From positions 1 to 60,891 of the forward strand of contig USMC01000010.1 in NCBI GenBank assembly GCA_900555715.1: DNA of 60,891 nucleotides. Direction: 5' to 3'. The notes under the pieces are model-generated. The model did not search any database and was not told where the DNA came from. It saw nothing but the letters and a program-made list of their open reading frames with translations. Numbering within the stretch: position 1 is the first letter of the stretch; every line of letters begins with the position of its first letter. The DNA is from an uncultured Porphyromonadaceae bacterium (GTDB lineage: Bacteria; Bacteroidota; Bacteroidia; Bacteroidales; Muribaculaceae). A program made the translations under genes and the position numbers. This document shows, in pieces, positions 1 to 7,817 of the stretch.

Positions 1-770
1 TCGGGGAAGTAGTGGCTGACGCTGGCGCTCTCGAAGTCGAAGACGCCGAAGCCGCGTATGCCAGGGGTGTCGATGAGCTCGCCGCCTCCGGGCAGGTCGT
101 ACATCTCGGAAAATGTGGTGGTGTGCATTCCCTGATCGTGCGCGGCGGAAAGTTCGCCCGTGCGGACGTCGAGTCCGGGAATGAGAATGTTGATGAGTGT
201 CGATTTTCCCACGCCCGAATTGCCCGATATCAGTGTCACCTTGTCGCGCAGGGTGTCGCGCAGGGCGTCGATGCCATCGCCGGTGGCGGCGCTGACGGCA
301 AGGGCTTCGTAGCCGATGGAGCGGTAGAGGTAGAGCACGGCGTCGAGAAGCTCGCGGTCGTCCTCTTCGATAAGGTCCGTCTTGTTGATGACAAGCATCG
401 GACGGATAGAGTATGCCTCGGCGGTGGCGAGGAAACGGTCGATGAAGTTTGTCGATGTGACGGGATGCGACAGCGTGGCGACGAGCATGGCACAGTCGAT
501 GTTCGCGGCTATGATATGCGCCGCCTTGGAGAGGTTGCTGGCGCGGCGGATGATATAGTTGCGCCGGGGCAGCACTTCGGTGATATATGCCACTCCGTCC
601 GGACCGGGCTCGGAAAGCACCACCTTGTCGCCCACTGCCACAGGATTGGTGGTGCGTATGCCTTTTATGCGGAAGTTGCCTTTGGCAAGACAGCGCACCT
701 CTTCGCCGGTGGCGTAGCGCGCCACATAGTGCGCCCCGGTGTTTCTGATTATCGTTGCAGAAAGTTTCAT
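1..770 (-). CDS. rsgA: Ribosome small subunit-dependent GTPase A (partial, 3' end outside window)
   Basis: Circularly permuted GTPase that helps late maturation of the 30S ribosomal subunit in the cytoplasm. The minus-strand reading starts at ATG 770 (MKLSATIIRNTG) with an N-terminal OB-fold-like part. The GTPase motifs follow in the permuted order typical of this family: NKTD (G4), then GNSGVGKST (G1), then DTPG (G3). The window edge cuts the gene soon after DTPGIRGFG, so the C-terminal zinc-binding domain is not visible. The overlapping plus-strand reading frame is a shadow. A Bacteroidota -7 box lies only 5 bases upstream of the start codon, and a second possible promoter with an RNA-like segment lies further up. 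Confidence 0.95.
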   Translation of the reverse strand, partial: MKLSATIIRNTGAHYVARYATGEEVRCLAKGNFRIKGIRTTNPVAVGDKVVLSEPGPDGVAYITEVLPRRNYIIRRASNLSKAAHIIAANIDCAMLVATLSHPVTSTNFIDRFLATAEAYSIRPMLVINKTDLIEEDDRELLDAVLYLYRSIGYEALAVSAATGDGIDALRDTLRDKVTLISGNSGVGKSTLINILIPGLDVRTGELSAAHDQGMHTTTFSEMYDLPGGGELIDTPGIRGFGVFDFESASVSHYFP

Positions 771-775
771 CGCGT

Positions 776-783
776 CAAAGTTA
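776..783 (-). promoter_or_regulatory. Promoter -7 box (TAACTTTG) for rsgA
   Basis: The minus strand reads TAACTTTG, a perfect match to the Bacteroidota TAnnTTTG box, ending 5 bases before the rsgA ATG. Transcription from it would begin at or within a base or two of the start codon, so the message could be leaderless. No clear -33 box was identified. Confidence 0.5.
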
Positions 784-837
784 CGCAAAAATCTCGAAAC
801 CAACCGATTTTTTCTGCTCTTGCTTGCTATTATTGTT

Positions 838-950
838 GAAAAACGCACTTAAAGGGCGACCCACCACGGGCCGCCACTTTGATAAACCTGGAATAAAACA
901 GTATTTTTCACATGAAACTCAGCCTTTGCGGTAGCTGATGTTCTGTTGTT
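838..950 (-). ncRNA. Candidate small RNA or long rsgA leader
   Basis: This is an intergenic stretch with no convincing reading frame. It is preceded on the minus strand by a good promoter (TACATTTG at 956-963, with TTG about 17 bases further up), so a transcript would start near 950. It can form a small stem (TCAGC/GCTGA, 919-938) and a stronger imperfect hairpin at 851-880 (about 11 pairs with one mismatch and one bulge), followed 8-12 bases later by a T run. It could be a stand-alone RNA of about 110 nt ending there, or a structured 5' leader reading on into rsgA. No known RNA family was recognised. Confidence 0.4.
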
Positions 951-955
951 CGTCG

Positions 956-963
956 CAAATGTA
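956..963 (-). promoter_or_regulatory. Promoter -7 box (TACATTTG) upstream of the candidate RNA
   Basis: Perfect TAnnTTTG match on the minus strand with a TTG at about 17 bases upstream. It points at the structured intergenic segment and then at rsgA. Confidence 0.5.
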
Positions 964-1103
964 CAAACATTTTTGCGAAACAATAGCATTTTTCAATAAA
1001 ATTTTTCAATAAAACAGAAAAATGTCTACTTTTAACATTTCAGAGGCGCAAAAGGCTGCCGAGGCGTCCGTTTTTGCTCATAATATCGTCATTGTTGTGC
1101 GGA

Positions 1104-1135
1104 TTTGCGGAAACGGAGCTTTTTTTGTATTTTCG
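1104..1135 (+). promoter_or_regulatory. Promoter (TTTG-N20-TATTTTCG) for the DUF1460 gene
   Basis: TTTG at 1104-1107 is followed after 20 bases by TATTTTCG (1128-1135), one base off the TAnnTTTG consensus. The predicted start near 1141 leaves a leader of about 14 bases before ATG 1155, which argues against the longer reading frame that opens at 1074. Confidence 0.5.
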
Positions 1136-1154
1136 CGCTATAATTGCAAAGAAT

Positions 1155-2027
1155 ATGAAAAGACTGCTATATATAATATGTGTCGCTGCCGCAGCGATGT
1201 CTTTTTTGCACTCTTCTGCGCAGAACAATGTGCGTTTCGGTGCCGAGAGCACCGACACGGTGCGCATCGACGCCATGCTCGTCAGGGCATTGTCGCAGAA
1301 TTTTGCTACCCCGGAGGAGCGCGTTGCGTTTTTCGGAGCTGAATTTCTCGGAACGCCATACGCTGCCGGGACAATAGAAGGAGAGCCGGAGACGCTGACG
1401 GTGAGACTCGACAGTCTCGACTGCACCACATTCGTCGAAACAGCTATGGCACTTGCATTTACAACGGGCGAGAACCGCTCGTCGTGGCGCGACTTTGTCT
1501 ATAATCTCCAGCGTCTGCGCTACCGCAACGGCGAGGTCGACGGCTATCCGTCGCGGCTGCACTATATCTGCGACTGGGCGGTGGACAACATACACCGCGG
1601 CAACATCAAGGACGCCACGAACCTCTTTCCGCACTATTCGTTCGTCATGCGTTCGATCGACTATATGACAGCTAACCGAGGCAAATATCCCGCTCTCGCC
1701 GATGATGGAGTGTACGACCGCATCCGCACTCTCGAAAACGGCTACCGCCGTCACCGTTTCCCGTACGTCAAAAGCAACGATCTCGGCTCCAAGGACACCA
1801 AGGCGGCGTTCCATAACGGTGATGTTGTCGCGCTCGTATCGAATATCGACAATCTTGATGTGACGCACATGGGCATAGTTGTAAAAGAAACTCCCGAGGC
1901 TGAGCCTTATCTGCTTCATGCATCGTCGAAAGACAAAAAGGTGGAACTCAGCAAACAGCAGCTTTCCGATTTTATGCGCCGCAACCGACAGTGGATCGGT
2001 GTCCGCGTTTTCCGCCTGGCGGAATAA
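1155..2027 (+). CDS. DUF1460 family protein (N-acetylmuramoyl-L-alanine amidase-like)
   Basis: Predicted exported peptidoglycan-active enzyme of the NlpC/P60-like DUF1460 family, 290 aa. A signal peptide covers roughly residues 1-22 (hydrophobic core, then HSSAQ). The likely nucleophile is Cys90 in DCTTFVE, and the likely catalytic His is near 238 in DVTHMG, both typical of the family. ATG 1155 is preferred to an upstream in-frame start at 1074 because the signal peptide begins there and a promoter lies just upstream. The gene stands alone; ugd begins 47 bases later and may be co-transcribed. The exact substrate bond cannot be told from sequence. Confidence 0.85.
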   Translation: MKRLLYIICVAAAAMSFLHSSAQNNVRFGAESTDTVRIDAMLVRALSQNFATPEERVAFFGAEFLGTPYAAGTIEGEPETLTVRLDSLDCTTFVETAMALAFTTGENRSSWRDFVYNLQRLRYRNGEVDGYPSRLHYICDWAVDNIHRGNIKDATNLFPHYSFVMRSIDYMTANRGKYPALADDGVYDRIRTLENGYRRHRFPYVKSNDLGSKDTKAAFHNGDVVALVSNIDNLDVTHMGIVVKETPEAEPYLLHASSKDKKVELSKQQLSDFMRRNRQWIGVRVFRLAE

Positions 2028-2074
2028 GCGGGAGTGCAGATTAAACAGAAATTATTAAAAAACTATATAGAAAT

Positions 2075-3394
2075 ATGAAAATAGCGATTGTCGGGACAGG
2101 ATATGTTGGACTCGTCTCCGGCGCGTGCTTCTCGGAAGTAGGCGTAGATGTGACGTGTGTCGACATCGACCGCCGGAAGATAGAAAATCTCCGGAAAGGC
2201 ATCATTCCCATCTATGAGCCCGGTCTTGCCGAGCTTGTGGCGCGCAACAGCGAGGCAGGACGTCTGCATTTCTGCCATTCCCTCGCAGAAGTGATCGAAG
2301 ATGTAGACATTGTGTTCTGCGCCGTCGGCACACCTCCCGACGAGGATGGCGCCGCCGATATCCATTATGTCCTCGACGTGGCGCGTGAGTTCGCACGCGG
2401 CATTAAGAAGCATACGATGCTGGTGGTGAAATCGACAGTGCCTGTAGGCACGTCGGAACTTGTCCGCGCCGCCGTGCGCGCTGAGCTCGAGAAGCGCGGA
2501 TGTCCTGACATGCCGTTCGAGCTTGCGTCGAATCCCGAATTTCTCAAAGAAGGCGCCGCTATCAAAGATTTCATGAGTCCCGACCGCGTTGTCATAGGCA
2601 TAGAGAGCGAGAAAGGACGTCAGCTCATGGAATGTCTCTACCGCCCGTTCCTGCTCAACAATTTCCGCGTGATGTTCATGGATCTTGCGTCGGCGGAGAT
2701 GACAAAATACGCCGCCAACGCCATGCTCGCCACGCGAATATCGTTTATGAACGAAATAGCGAATCTCTGCGAAAAAACAGGCGCCGATGTCACGGCGGTG
2801 CGCAACGCTATGGGCGCCGACGAGCGTATAGGCAAGAAATTTCTGTATCCCGGCTGCGGCTACGGCGGTTCGTGCTTCCCCAAAGATGTCAGGGCGCTCA
2901 TCCGTACAGGTCGCGAGAACGGCTGCCCTATGCGCGTCATCGAAGCTGTGGAGGAAGTGAACGAAGAGCAGAAAAATATCATATTCCGGAAGATTTCGCG
3001 CCTTTTCGGCGGTGAGCTGCGCGGACGCCGCATAGCTCTGTGGGGTCTCGCCTTCAAGCCCGAGACCGACGACATGCGCTGCGCTCCGTCGCTGACGGTA
3101 ATCGACAGTCTTGTTGCCGCCGGAGCTACTGTGGTTGTCTATGACCCGGTAGCGATGGACGAATGCCGCCGTCGCCTCGGCGACATTGTCGAATATGCCT
3201 CCGACCTGTATGAGGCTACCGACAATGCCGACGTTCTGGCATTGCTCACAGAGTGGAAACAGTTCCGTCTTCCCGACTGGGAACAGGTGGCACGGCGTAT
3301 GCGCGGCACCGACATTGTCGACGGACGCAACATCTACGAGCGCGACGACCTTGCCCGGCACCACCTCACTCTCCACGCCATAGGTCGCCCGTAA
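2075..3394 (+). CDS. ugd: UDP-glucose 6-dehydrogenase
   Basis: Cytoplasmic NAD-dependent enzyme that oxidises UDP-glucose to UDP-glucuronate, a precursor for surface polysaccharides. It has 439 aa, the usual family length. The N-terminal Rossmann motif GTGYVG (residues 7-12) and the active-site Cys267 in GGSCFPKD are visible, as is the C-terminal UDP-binding domain (WGLAFKPETDDMR). It is followed by gmd and fcl on the same strand, making a nucleotide-sugar supply cluster. A large antisense reading frame across the gene is a composition artefact. A close UDP-sugar or GDP-mannose dehydrogenase specificity cannot be ruled out. Confidence 0.93.
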   Translation: MKIAIVGTGYVGLVSGACFSEVGVDVTCVDIDRRKIENLRKGIIPIYEPGLAELVARNSEAGRLHFCHSLAEVIEDVDIVFCAVGTPPDEDGAADIHYVLDVAREFARGIKKHTMLVVKSTVPVGTSELVRAAVRAELEKRGCPDMPFELASNPEFLKEGAAIKDFMSPDRVVIGIESEKGRQLMECLYRPFLLNNFRVMFMDLASAEMTKYAANAMLATRISFMNEIANLCEKTGADVTAVRNAMGADERIGKKFLYPGCGYGGSCFPKDVRALIRTGRENGCPMRVIEAVEEVNEEQKNIIFRKISRLFGGELRGRRIALWGLAFKPETDDMRCAPSLTVIDSLVAAGATVVVYDPVAMDECRRRLGDIVEYASDLYEATDNADVLALLTEWKQFRLPDWEQVARRMRGTDIVDGRNIYERDDLARHHLTLHAIGRP

Positions 3395-3441
3395 AAAACT
3401 CAAAACTTACAACTTAAAACTCACAACTCACAACTTCCCAC
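3394..3441 (+). repeat. Degenerate AACT/CACAAC intergenic micro-repeat
   Basis: The whole ugd-gmd gap consists of a degenerate tandem of 8-10 base units such as AAAACTT, ACAACTT and CTCACAACTC. A similar tract is found at 27868-27907. Such low-complexity tracts occur between genes in Bacteroidales; no function is assigned. Confidence 0.5.
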
Positions 3442-3445
3442 CAAA

Positions 3446-4510
3446 ATGCCTATAGCACTCATAACAGGCATCACCGGACAGGACGGTTCATATCTGGCGG
3501 AATTTCTCCTGGAGAAAGGCTACGAGGTACACGGTATCATACGCCGCAGCTCATCATTCAACACCGAGCGCATCGAGCATCTCTATCTCGACCAGTGGGT
3601 GCGCGACCAGCACGAAGCACGCCGCGTCCATCTGCATTACGGCGACATGACCGACTCGTCGTCTCTGACGCGCATAATAGCTCTTGTCAAACCCGATGAA
3701 ATTTATAATCTCGCCGCTCAGAGTCATGTCAAGGTGTCGTTCGATGTGCCGGAATATACCGCCGAGACTGATGCCTTAGGCACGTTGCGGCTCCTCGAAT
3801 CGGTGCGCATCCTCGGACGTGAGAAAAGCACGCGTATCTACCAGGCGTCTACCTCGGAGCTTTTCGGGCAGGTGCAGGAGATGCCGCAGACCGAAAAAAC
3901 GCCGTTTTACCCGCGCTCGCCATACGCCGTTGCCAAACTCTATTCTTTCTGGATTATGAAGAACTACCGCGAAAGCTACGGTATGTTCACAGCCAACGGC
4001 ATCCTCTTCAATCATGAGAGCGAGCGGCGCGGCGAGAATTTCGTAACTCGAAAGATCACCCTTGCCGCCGCGCGTATAGCCGCCGGCCGACAGGATAAAC
4101 TCTATCTCGGCAATCTCGACGCCCGCCGCGACTGGGGCTATGCGCCCGACTATGTGGAATGTATGTGGCTCATTCTCCAGCAGGACAAACCCGACGATTT
4201 TGTCATTGCCACAGGCGAGTTCCACAGCGTCCGCGAGTTCGCCGAGCTCGCTTTCGCACGTGTCGGCATCAAGCTCCGCTGGGAAGGACACGGACTCGAT
4301 GAAAAAGGCATTGACAGTGCCACCGGGCGTGTCCTCGTCGAGGTCGACAAGCGTTTCTTCCGTCCTGCTGAGGTTGAGAAACTGCTTGGTAATCCCGAAA
4401 AAGCGCGGCGTGAGTTAGGCTGGAACCCGCGCAAGACATCTTTCGAGCGCCTTGTGCAGATTATGGTCGATGCCGATGTCGAGCTCGTCGCAAAGGAAGG
4501 ACAGAAATGA
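3446..4510 (+). CDS. gmd: GDP-mannose 4,6-dehydratase
   Basis: Short-chain dehydrogenase/reductase-fold enzyme converting GDP-mannose to GDP-4-keto-6-deoxymannose, the first step to GDP-L-fucose. It has 354 aa. The cofactor motif GITGQDG (residues 8-14) and the catalytic pair Tyr160/Lys164 in SPYAVAK are present, with the family block NHESERRGENFVTRK. It overlaps fcl by 4 bases (ATGA at 4507-4510), indicating translational coupling to the next step of the pathway. Confidence 0.96.
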   Translation: MPIALITGITGQDGSYLAEFLLEKGYEVHGIIRRSSSFNTERIEHLYLDQWVRDQHEARRVHLHYGDMTDSSSLTRIIALVKPDEIYNLAAQSHVKVSFDVPEYTAETDALGTLRLLESVRILGREKSTRIYQASTSELFGQVQEMPQTEKTPFYPRSPYAVAKLYSFWIMKNYRESYGMFTANGILFNHESERRGENFVTRKITLAAARIAAGRQDKLYLGNLDARRDWGYAPDYVECMWLILQQDKPDDFVIATGEFHSVREFAELAFARVGIKLRWEGHGLDEKGIDSATGRVLVEVDKRFFRPAEVEKLLGNPEKARRELGWNPRKTSFERLVQIMVDADVELVAKEGQK

Positions 4511-5583
4511 TACAGAAGACAGACAAAATATATGTTGCCGGACACCGCGGGCTCGTAGGCTCGGCAATCATGGCGAATCTTAAAGCCCGGGGATTCACAA
4601 ATGTTGTCGGGCGCACACATGCGGAGCTCGATCTCCTCGACGGAGAGGCTGTGCGCCGCTTTTTCGATGAAGAGCGTCCGGTGGCTGTCGTTCTTGCGGC
4701 GGCTCACGTAGGAGGCATAATGGCGAACTCGACCCACCGCGCCGATTTTATATATGAGAACCTGCAGATTCAGCAGAATGTCATCGGCGAGGCTTTCCGC
4801 CACGGCGTGCAGCACCTTCTTTTCCTCGGCTCCACGTGCATATATCCGCGCGAGGCACCGCAGCCAATCACGGAAGATGCCTTGCTGACATCGCCGCTTG
4901 AATATACCAACGAGCCATACGCCATAGCGAAAATCGCAGGCATGAAGATGTGCGAGTCGTTCAACCTGCAGTATGGCACCGATTATGTGGCGGTCATGCC
5001 GACGAATCTCTACGGACCCAACGACAACTTCCACCTTGAGAACAGCCATGTGCTGCCCGCGATGATACGCAAAGTGTATCTCGCCCGATTGCTCGGCGAG
5101 GGTAATATGGCTGCTGTGCGTGCCGACCTTGCCAAGCGTCCCGTGAGCGGCATAGAAAGCGATGCCTCCGACAGTGCTGTCGCCGGGCGGCTTGCCGAAT
5201 TAGGCATCTTTCCCGGACGCGTGCGCCTCTGGGGTACGGGACGTCCTTTGCGGGAGTTTCTATGGAGCGAGGACATGGCAGATGCATGCGTGCACATCCT
5301 GCTAAATGTCAGCTTTAAAGACATAGCTGCTAAATGCAAGGGCGATATCCGCAACTGCCATATCAACATCGGCACCGGAAAGGAACTTACCATCGCAGAA
5401 CTTGCCCGTCTGGTCGCCGACGCCGTCGGCTTCACCGGCGACATCGAATGGGATTCGTCCAAGCCCGACGGAACCATGCGCAAACTATGCTCCGTGAAAC
5501 GTCTGAACGCTCTCGGATGGCATCACACCGTGGAGCTCAGCGACGGCGTACGGCGCCTGTTCGACTGGTATATCAGTCACTGA
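4507..5583 (+). CDS. fcl: GDP-L-fucose synthase
   Basis: Epimerase/reductase converting GDP-4-keto-6-deoxymannose to GDP-L-fucose; 358 aa. The dinucleotide motif GHRGLVG (residues 12-18), GSTCIYP, and Tyr138/Lys142 in EPYAIAK fit the family. The middle part (about residues 190-240) is longer than in the short E. coli enzyme, as is usual for Bacteroidales versions. Coupled by a 4-base overlap to gmd. Fucose may be used for capsule or glycoprotein decoration. Confidence 0.95.
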   Translation: MIQKTDKIYVAGHRGLVGSAIMANLKARGFTNVVGRTHAELDLLDGEAVRRFFDEERPVAVVLAAAHVGGIMANSTHRADFIYENLQIQQNVIGEAFRHGVQHLLFLGSTCIYPREAPQPITEDALLTSPLEYTNEPYAIAKIAGMKMCESFNLQYGTDYVAVMPTNLYGPNDNFHLENSHVLPAMIRKVYLARLLGEGNMAAVRADLAKRPVSGIESDASDSAVAGRLAELGIFPGRVRLWGTGRPLREFLWSEDMADACVHILLNVSFKDIAAKCKGDIRNCHINIGTGKELTIAELARLVADAVGFTGDIEWDSSKPDGTMRKLCSVKRLNALGWHHTVELSDGVRRLFDWYISH

Positions 5584-5647
5584 CACTGACGGGGTATCAA
5601 CCCTGAGCCACACTACGTTGTTATAAAAATACATACGCGTAACCGAC

Positions 5648-7306
5648 ATGAAACGAATATTATACTTCTCTCTGGTCATTGTGGCGCTCTGCGCCGCACT
5701 TGCTTCGCAAGCTACAACCGCCTCAGCGCGAAAAGACCGGTTCGCAAACAAACTGCATACTTTCAACTCCATTGTCAAGGAGCTGCAGGTCAACTATGTT
5801 GACACTCTCGACCCCGGCAAGATCATGGACCGCACGATAGAATATCTTCTCTATCAGATCGACCCATATACCGAATATTATCCGTCCGACAATCAGGATG
5901 AGCTTCTATCGCTCTCGCAGGGGCAGTATGCCGGCATAGGTTCTGTCATAAGCAAGCGCGGCGACAATGTCATCATCCGCGAACCGCAGGACGGTTCGCC
6001 GTCGAAGCTCGCCGGGCTGCGTCCGGGCGATTATATTCTTACCATCGACGGCGATTCCGTAAGAAAAATCGACGATATAAGCGATGTCAGCAAACGCCTC
6101 CGCGGTCAGGCTGGTACGGAAGTGCGCCTGACGCTCCGCCGCCCCTTTGTAGACGACTCGCTTTTCTCGGTTACTCTTGTGCGCGACAATATAAAAGTGA
6201 ATCCCCTGCCGTATTACGGTGTCGACAAGGACGGTATCGGTTATATCCGTCTGACTACATTCAACGAAAGCTCCGCCCGCTCGGTGCGCGACGCCATCGC
6301 CGCCATGCTCAAGAACCCGGATCTCAAAGGTATTGTCCTCGACCTGCGCGGAAACGGAGGCGGACTCCTCGAATCGGCTGTGCAGATAGCGTCGAACTTC
6401 GTGCCCAAAAGCACAGAAATAGTGCGTACCAAAGGACGCGACAGACGCGATGAGAAGATATACAAGACCACCACGAAACCGCTCGATACCGGCATCCCGC
6501 TCGCCATCCTAACTGACGGAAACACTGCGTCGGCATCTGAGATTGTGGCGGGCTCCATGCAGGATCTCGACCGTGCCGTAATTGTCGGTGAACGCTCGTT
6601 CGGCAAAGGACTTGTCCAGAGTACACGACCGCTGCCTTACGGCGACCTGATGAAAATCACCACCGGACGCTATTATATTCCTTCCGGACGTCTCATTCAG
6701 GCACTCGACTACAGCCACCGCGACGAAAACGGCAACCCCATCCGCACGCCCGACAGTCTTACGAATGTGTTCTACACTGCCGGTGGCAGAGCAGTGCGCG
6801 ACGGTGGCGGAATCACGCCTGATGTGACGGTGCCTGTCCCTGAAACAAACCGTCTGCTTTACAATATCATATCCGACTACTGGTCGTTCGACTTCGCAAA
6901 CAAATACTTTGCCGAGCATCCTCAGGCGCCGGCAGACAGTCTTGTTACCGACGAGGTATTCGCTCAGTTCAAGAATTTCATAGACCCTGCGCGCTTCAAG
7001 TATGATCGTCCGTGGGAATCGGCTCTCGACTATCTCCGCAAGACGGCGCAGACCGAAGGTGTGCTCACCGACTCCGTCAGCGCCCAGTTCGACCGTCTCA
7101 CGGATATGCTGCAGCACGACATATATCACGATATCGACCTTAACAGTACAGCTATCAGGGAGATACTTGACGATGAGCTCGCAGCCCGCTACTACGACAA
7201 CGCCACTATTGTCCGCCGTAGCCTGCCTTCGGACAGCACATATCTCAAAGCCAAGGAAATACTTCTCGATAATAAAAAACTGACAGGCATACTCACCAAA
7301 AAATGA
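5648..7306 (+). CDS. S41 family carboxy-terminal processing peptidase
   Basis: Exported CtpA/Tsp-like serine protease of 552 aa. A signal peptide or anchor spans residues 1-28; a PDZ domain follows (about 95-170, with GIGSVIS and LRPGDYILTIDG), then the S41 core. The Ser/Lys dyad is visible as Ser in NTASASEIVAG and Lys in RSFGKG, with the supporting LDLRGNGGG block. A C-terminal helical region of about 150 residues follows, as in Bacteroidota members. It overlaps the NUDIX gene by 4 bases. The likely role is processing or quality control of periplasmic proteins; its substrates are unknown. Confidence 0.93.
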   Translation: MKRILYFSLVIVALCAALASQATTASARKDRFANKLHTFNSIVKELQVNYVDTLDPGKIMDRTIEYLLYQIDPYTEYYPSDNQDELLSLSQGQYAGIGSVISKRGDNVIIREPQDGSPSKLAGLRPGDYILTIDGDSVRKIDDISDVSKRLRGQAGTEVRLTLRRPFVDDSLFSVTLVRDNIKVNPLPYYGVDKDGIGYIRLTTFNESSARSVRDAIAAMLKNPDLKGIVLDLRGNGGGLLESAVQIASNFVPKSTEIVRTKGRDRRDEKIYKTTTKPLDTGIPLAILTDGNTASASEIVAGSMQDLDRAVIVGERSFGKGLVQSTRPLPYGDLMKITTGRYYIPSGRLIQALDYSHRDENGNPIRTPDSLTNVFYTAGGRAVRDGGGITPDVTVPVPETNRLLYNIISDYWSFDFANKYFAEHPQAPADSLVTDEVFAQFKNFIDPARFKYDRPWESALDYLRKTAQTEGVLTDSVSAQFDRLTDMLQHDIYHDIDLNSTAIREILDDELAARYYDNATIVRRSLPSDSTYLKAKEILLDNKKLTGILTKK

Positions 7307-7812
7307 AAAGCGACAACAGCGCCGAGATGCTCCCTGTCGTCGATGAGGCGGGAAACATCATATCCGCCGCCTCGCGCGGCGAGTGCCACGGAGGGAGCAA
7401 GCTTCTCCACCCGGTAGTGCATCTGCATGTGTTCGACAGCGAGGGGCGGCTATATCTTCAGCGGCGTCCCGACTGGAAGGATATACAGCCCGGAAAATGG
7501 GACACCGCCGTAGGAGGTCACATCGACCTTGGCGAGAACGTCGATATGGCGCTCCGTCGTGAAGCACGCGAAGAATTGGGGCTGACCGATTTTCAGCCTG
7601 AGCATCTGAGCAGCTATATATTCGAGTCGGATCGCGAGCGCGAACTCATCAACGTTTTCCGTACCGTTGTCGACACCGCGCCTGCGCCTTCCGACGAGCT
7701 CGACGGCGGTCGTTTCTGGACACTCTCCGAAATACGCTCCGCCATAGGCACCGATGTCTTCACCCCTAATTTCGAGCAGGAATTCACCCGCCTTGGCTTT
7801 TTTGATTCTTGA
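7303..7812 (+). CDS. NUDIX hydrolase
   Basis: Cytoplasmic hydrolase of the NUDIX family, 169 aa. The full Nudix box is visible at residues 72-94, beginning GHIDLGEN and ending REAREELGL, and would bind the divalent metal and the diphosphate. The arrangement (HPVVHLHVFDSEGRLYLQRR, QPGKWDTAVGGH) resembles the YfcD/IDI-like subgroup common in Bacteroidales. The start overlaps the stop of the S41 protease by 4 bases. The substrate cannot be told from sequence. It converges with the DUF1016 gene, 5 bases away. Confidence 0.9.
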   Translation: MKSDNSAEMLPVVDEAGNIISAASRGECHGGSKLLHPVVHLHVFDSEGRLYLQRRPDWKDIQPGKWDTAVGGHIDLGENVDMALRREAREELGLTDFQPEHLSSYIFESDRERELINVFRTVVDTAPAPSDELDGGRFWTLSEIRSAIGTDVFTPNFEQEFTRLGFFDS

Positions 7813-7817
7813 AATTA

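Noticed and set aside
12..839. 275-residue plus-strand frame at the left edge
   Set aside because: The minus strand encodes rsgA with all its GTPase motifs; the plus frame is its shadow.
838..950. 6S RNA
   Set aside because: The segment is too short and its ends do not pair into the long rod with a central bubble expected of 6S RNA.
2063..3403. 446-residue reading frame on the minus strand across ugd
   Set aside because: It lies fully opposite a clear ugd gene and its translation shows no family; long antisense frames here come from the codon bias of the real genes.
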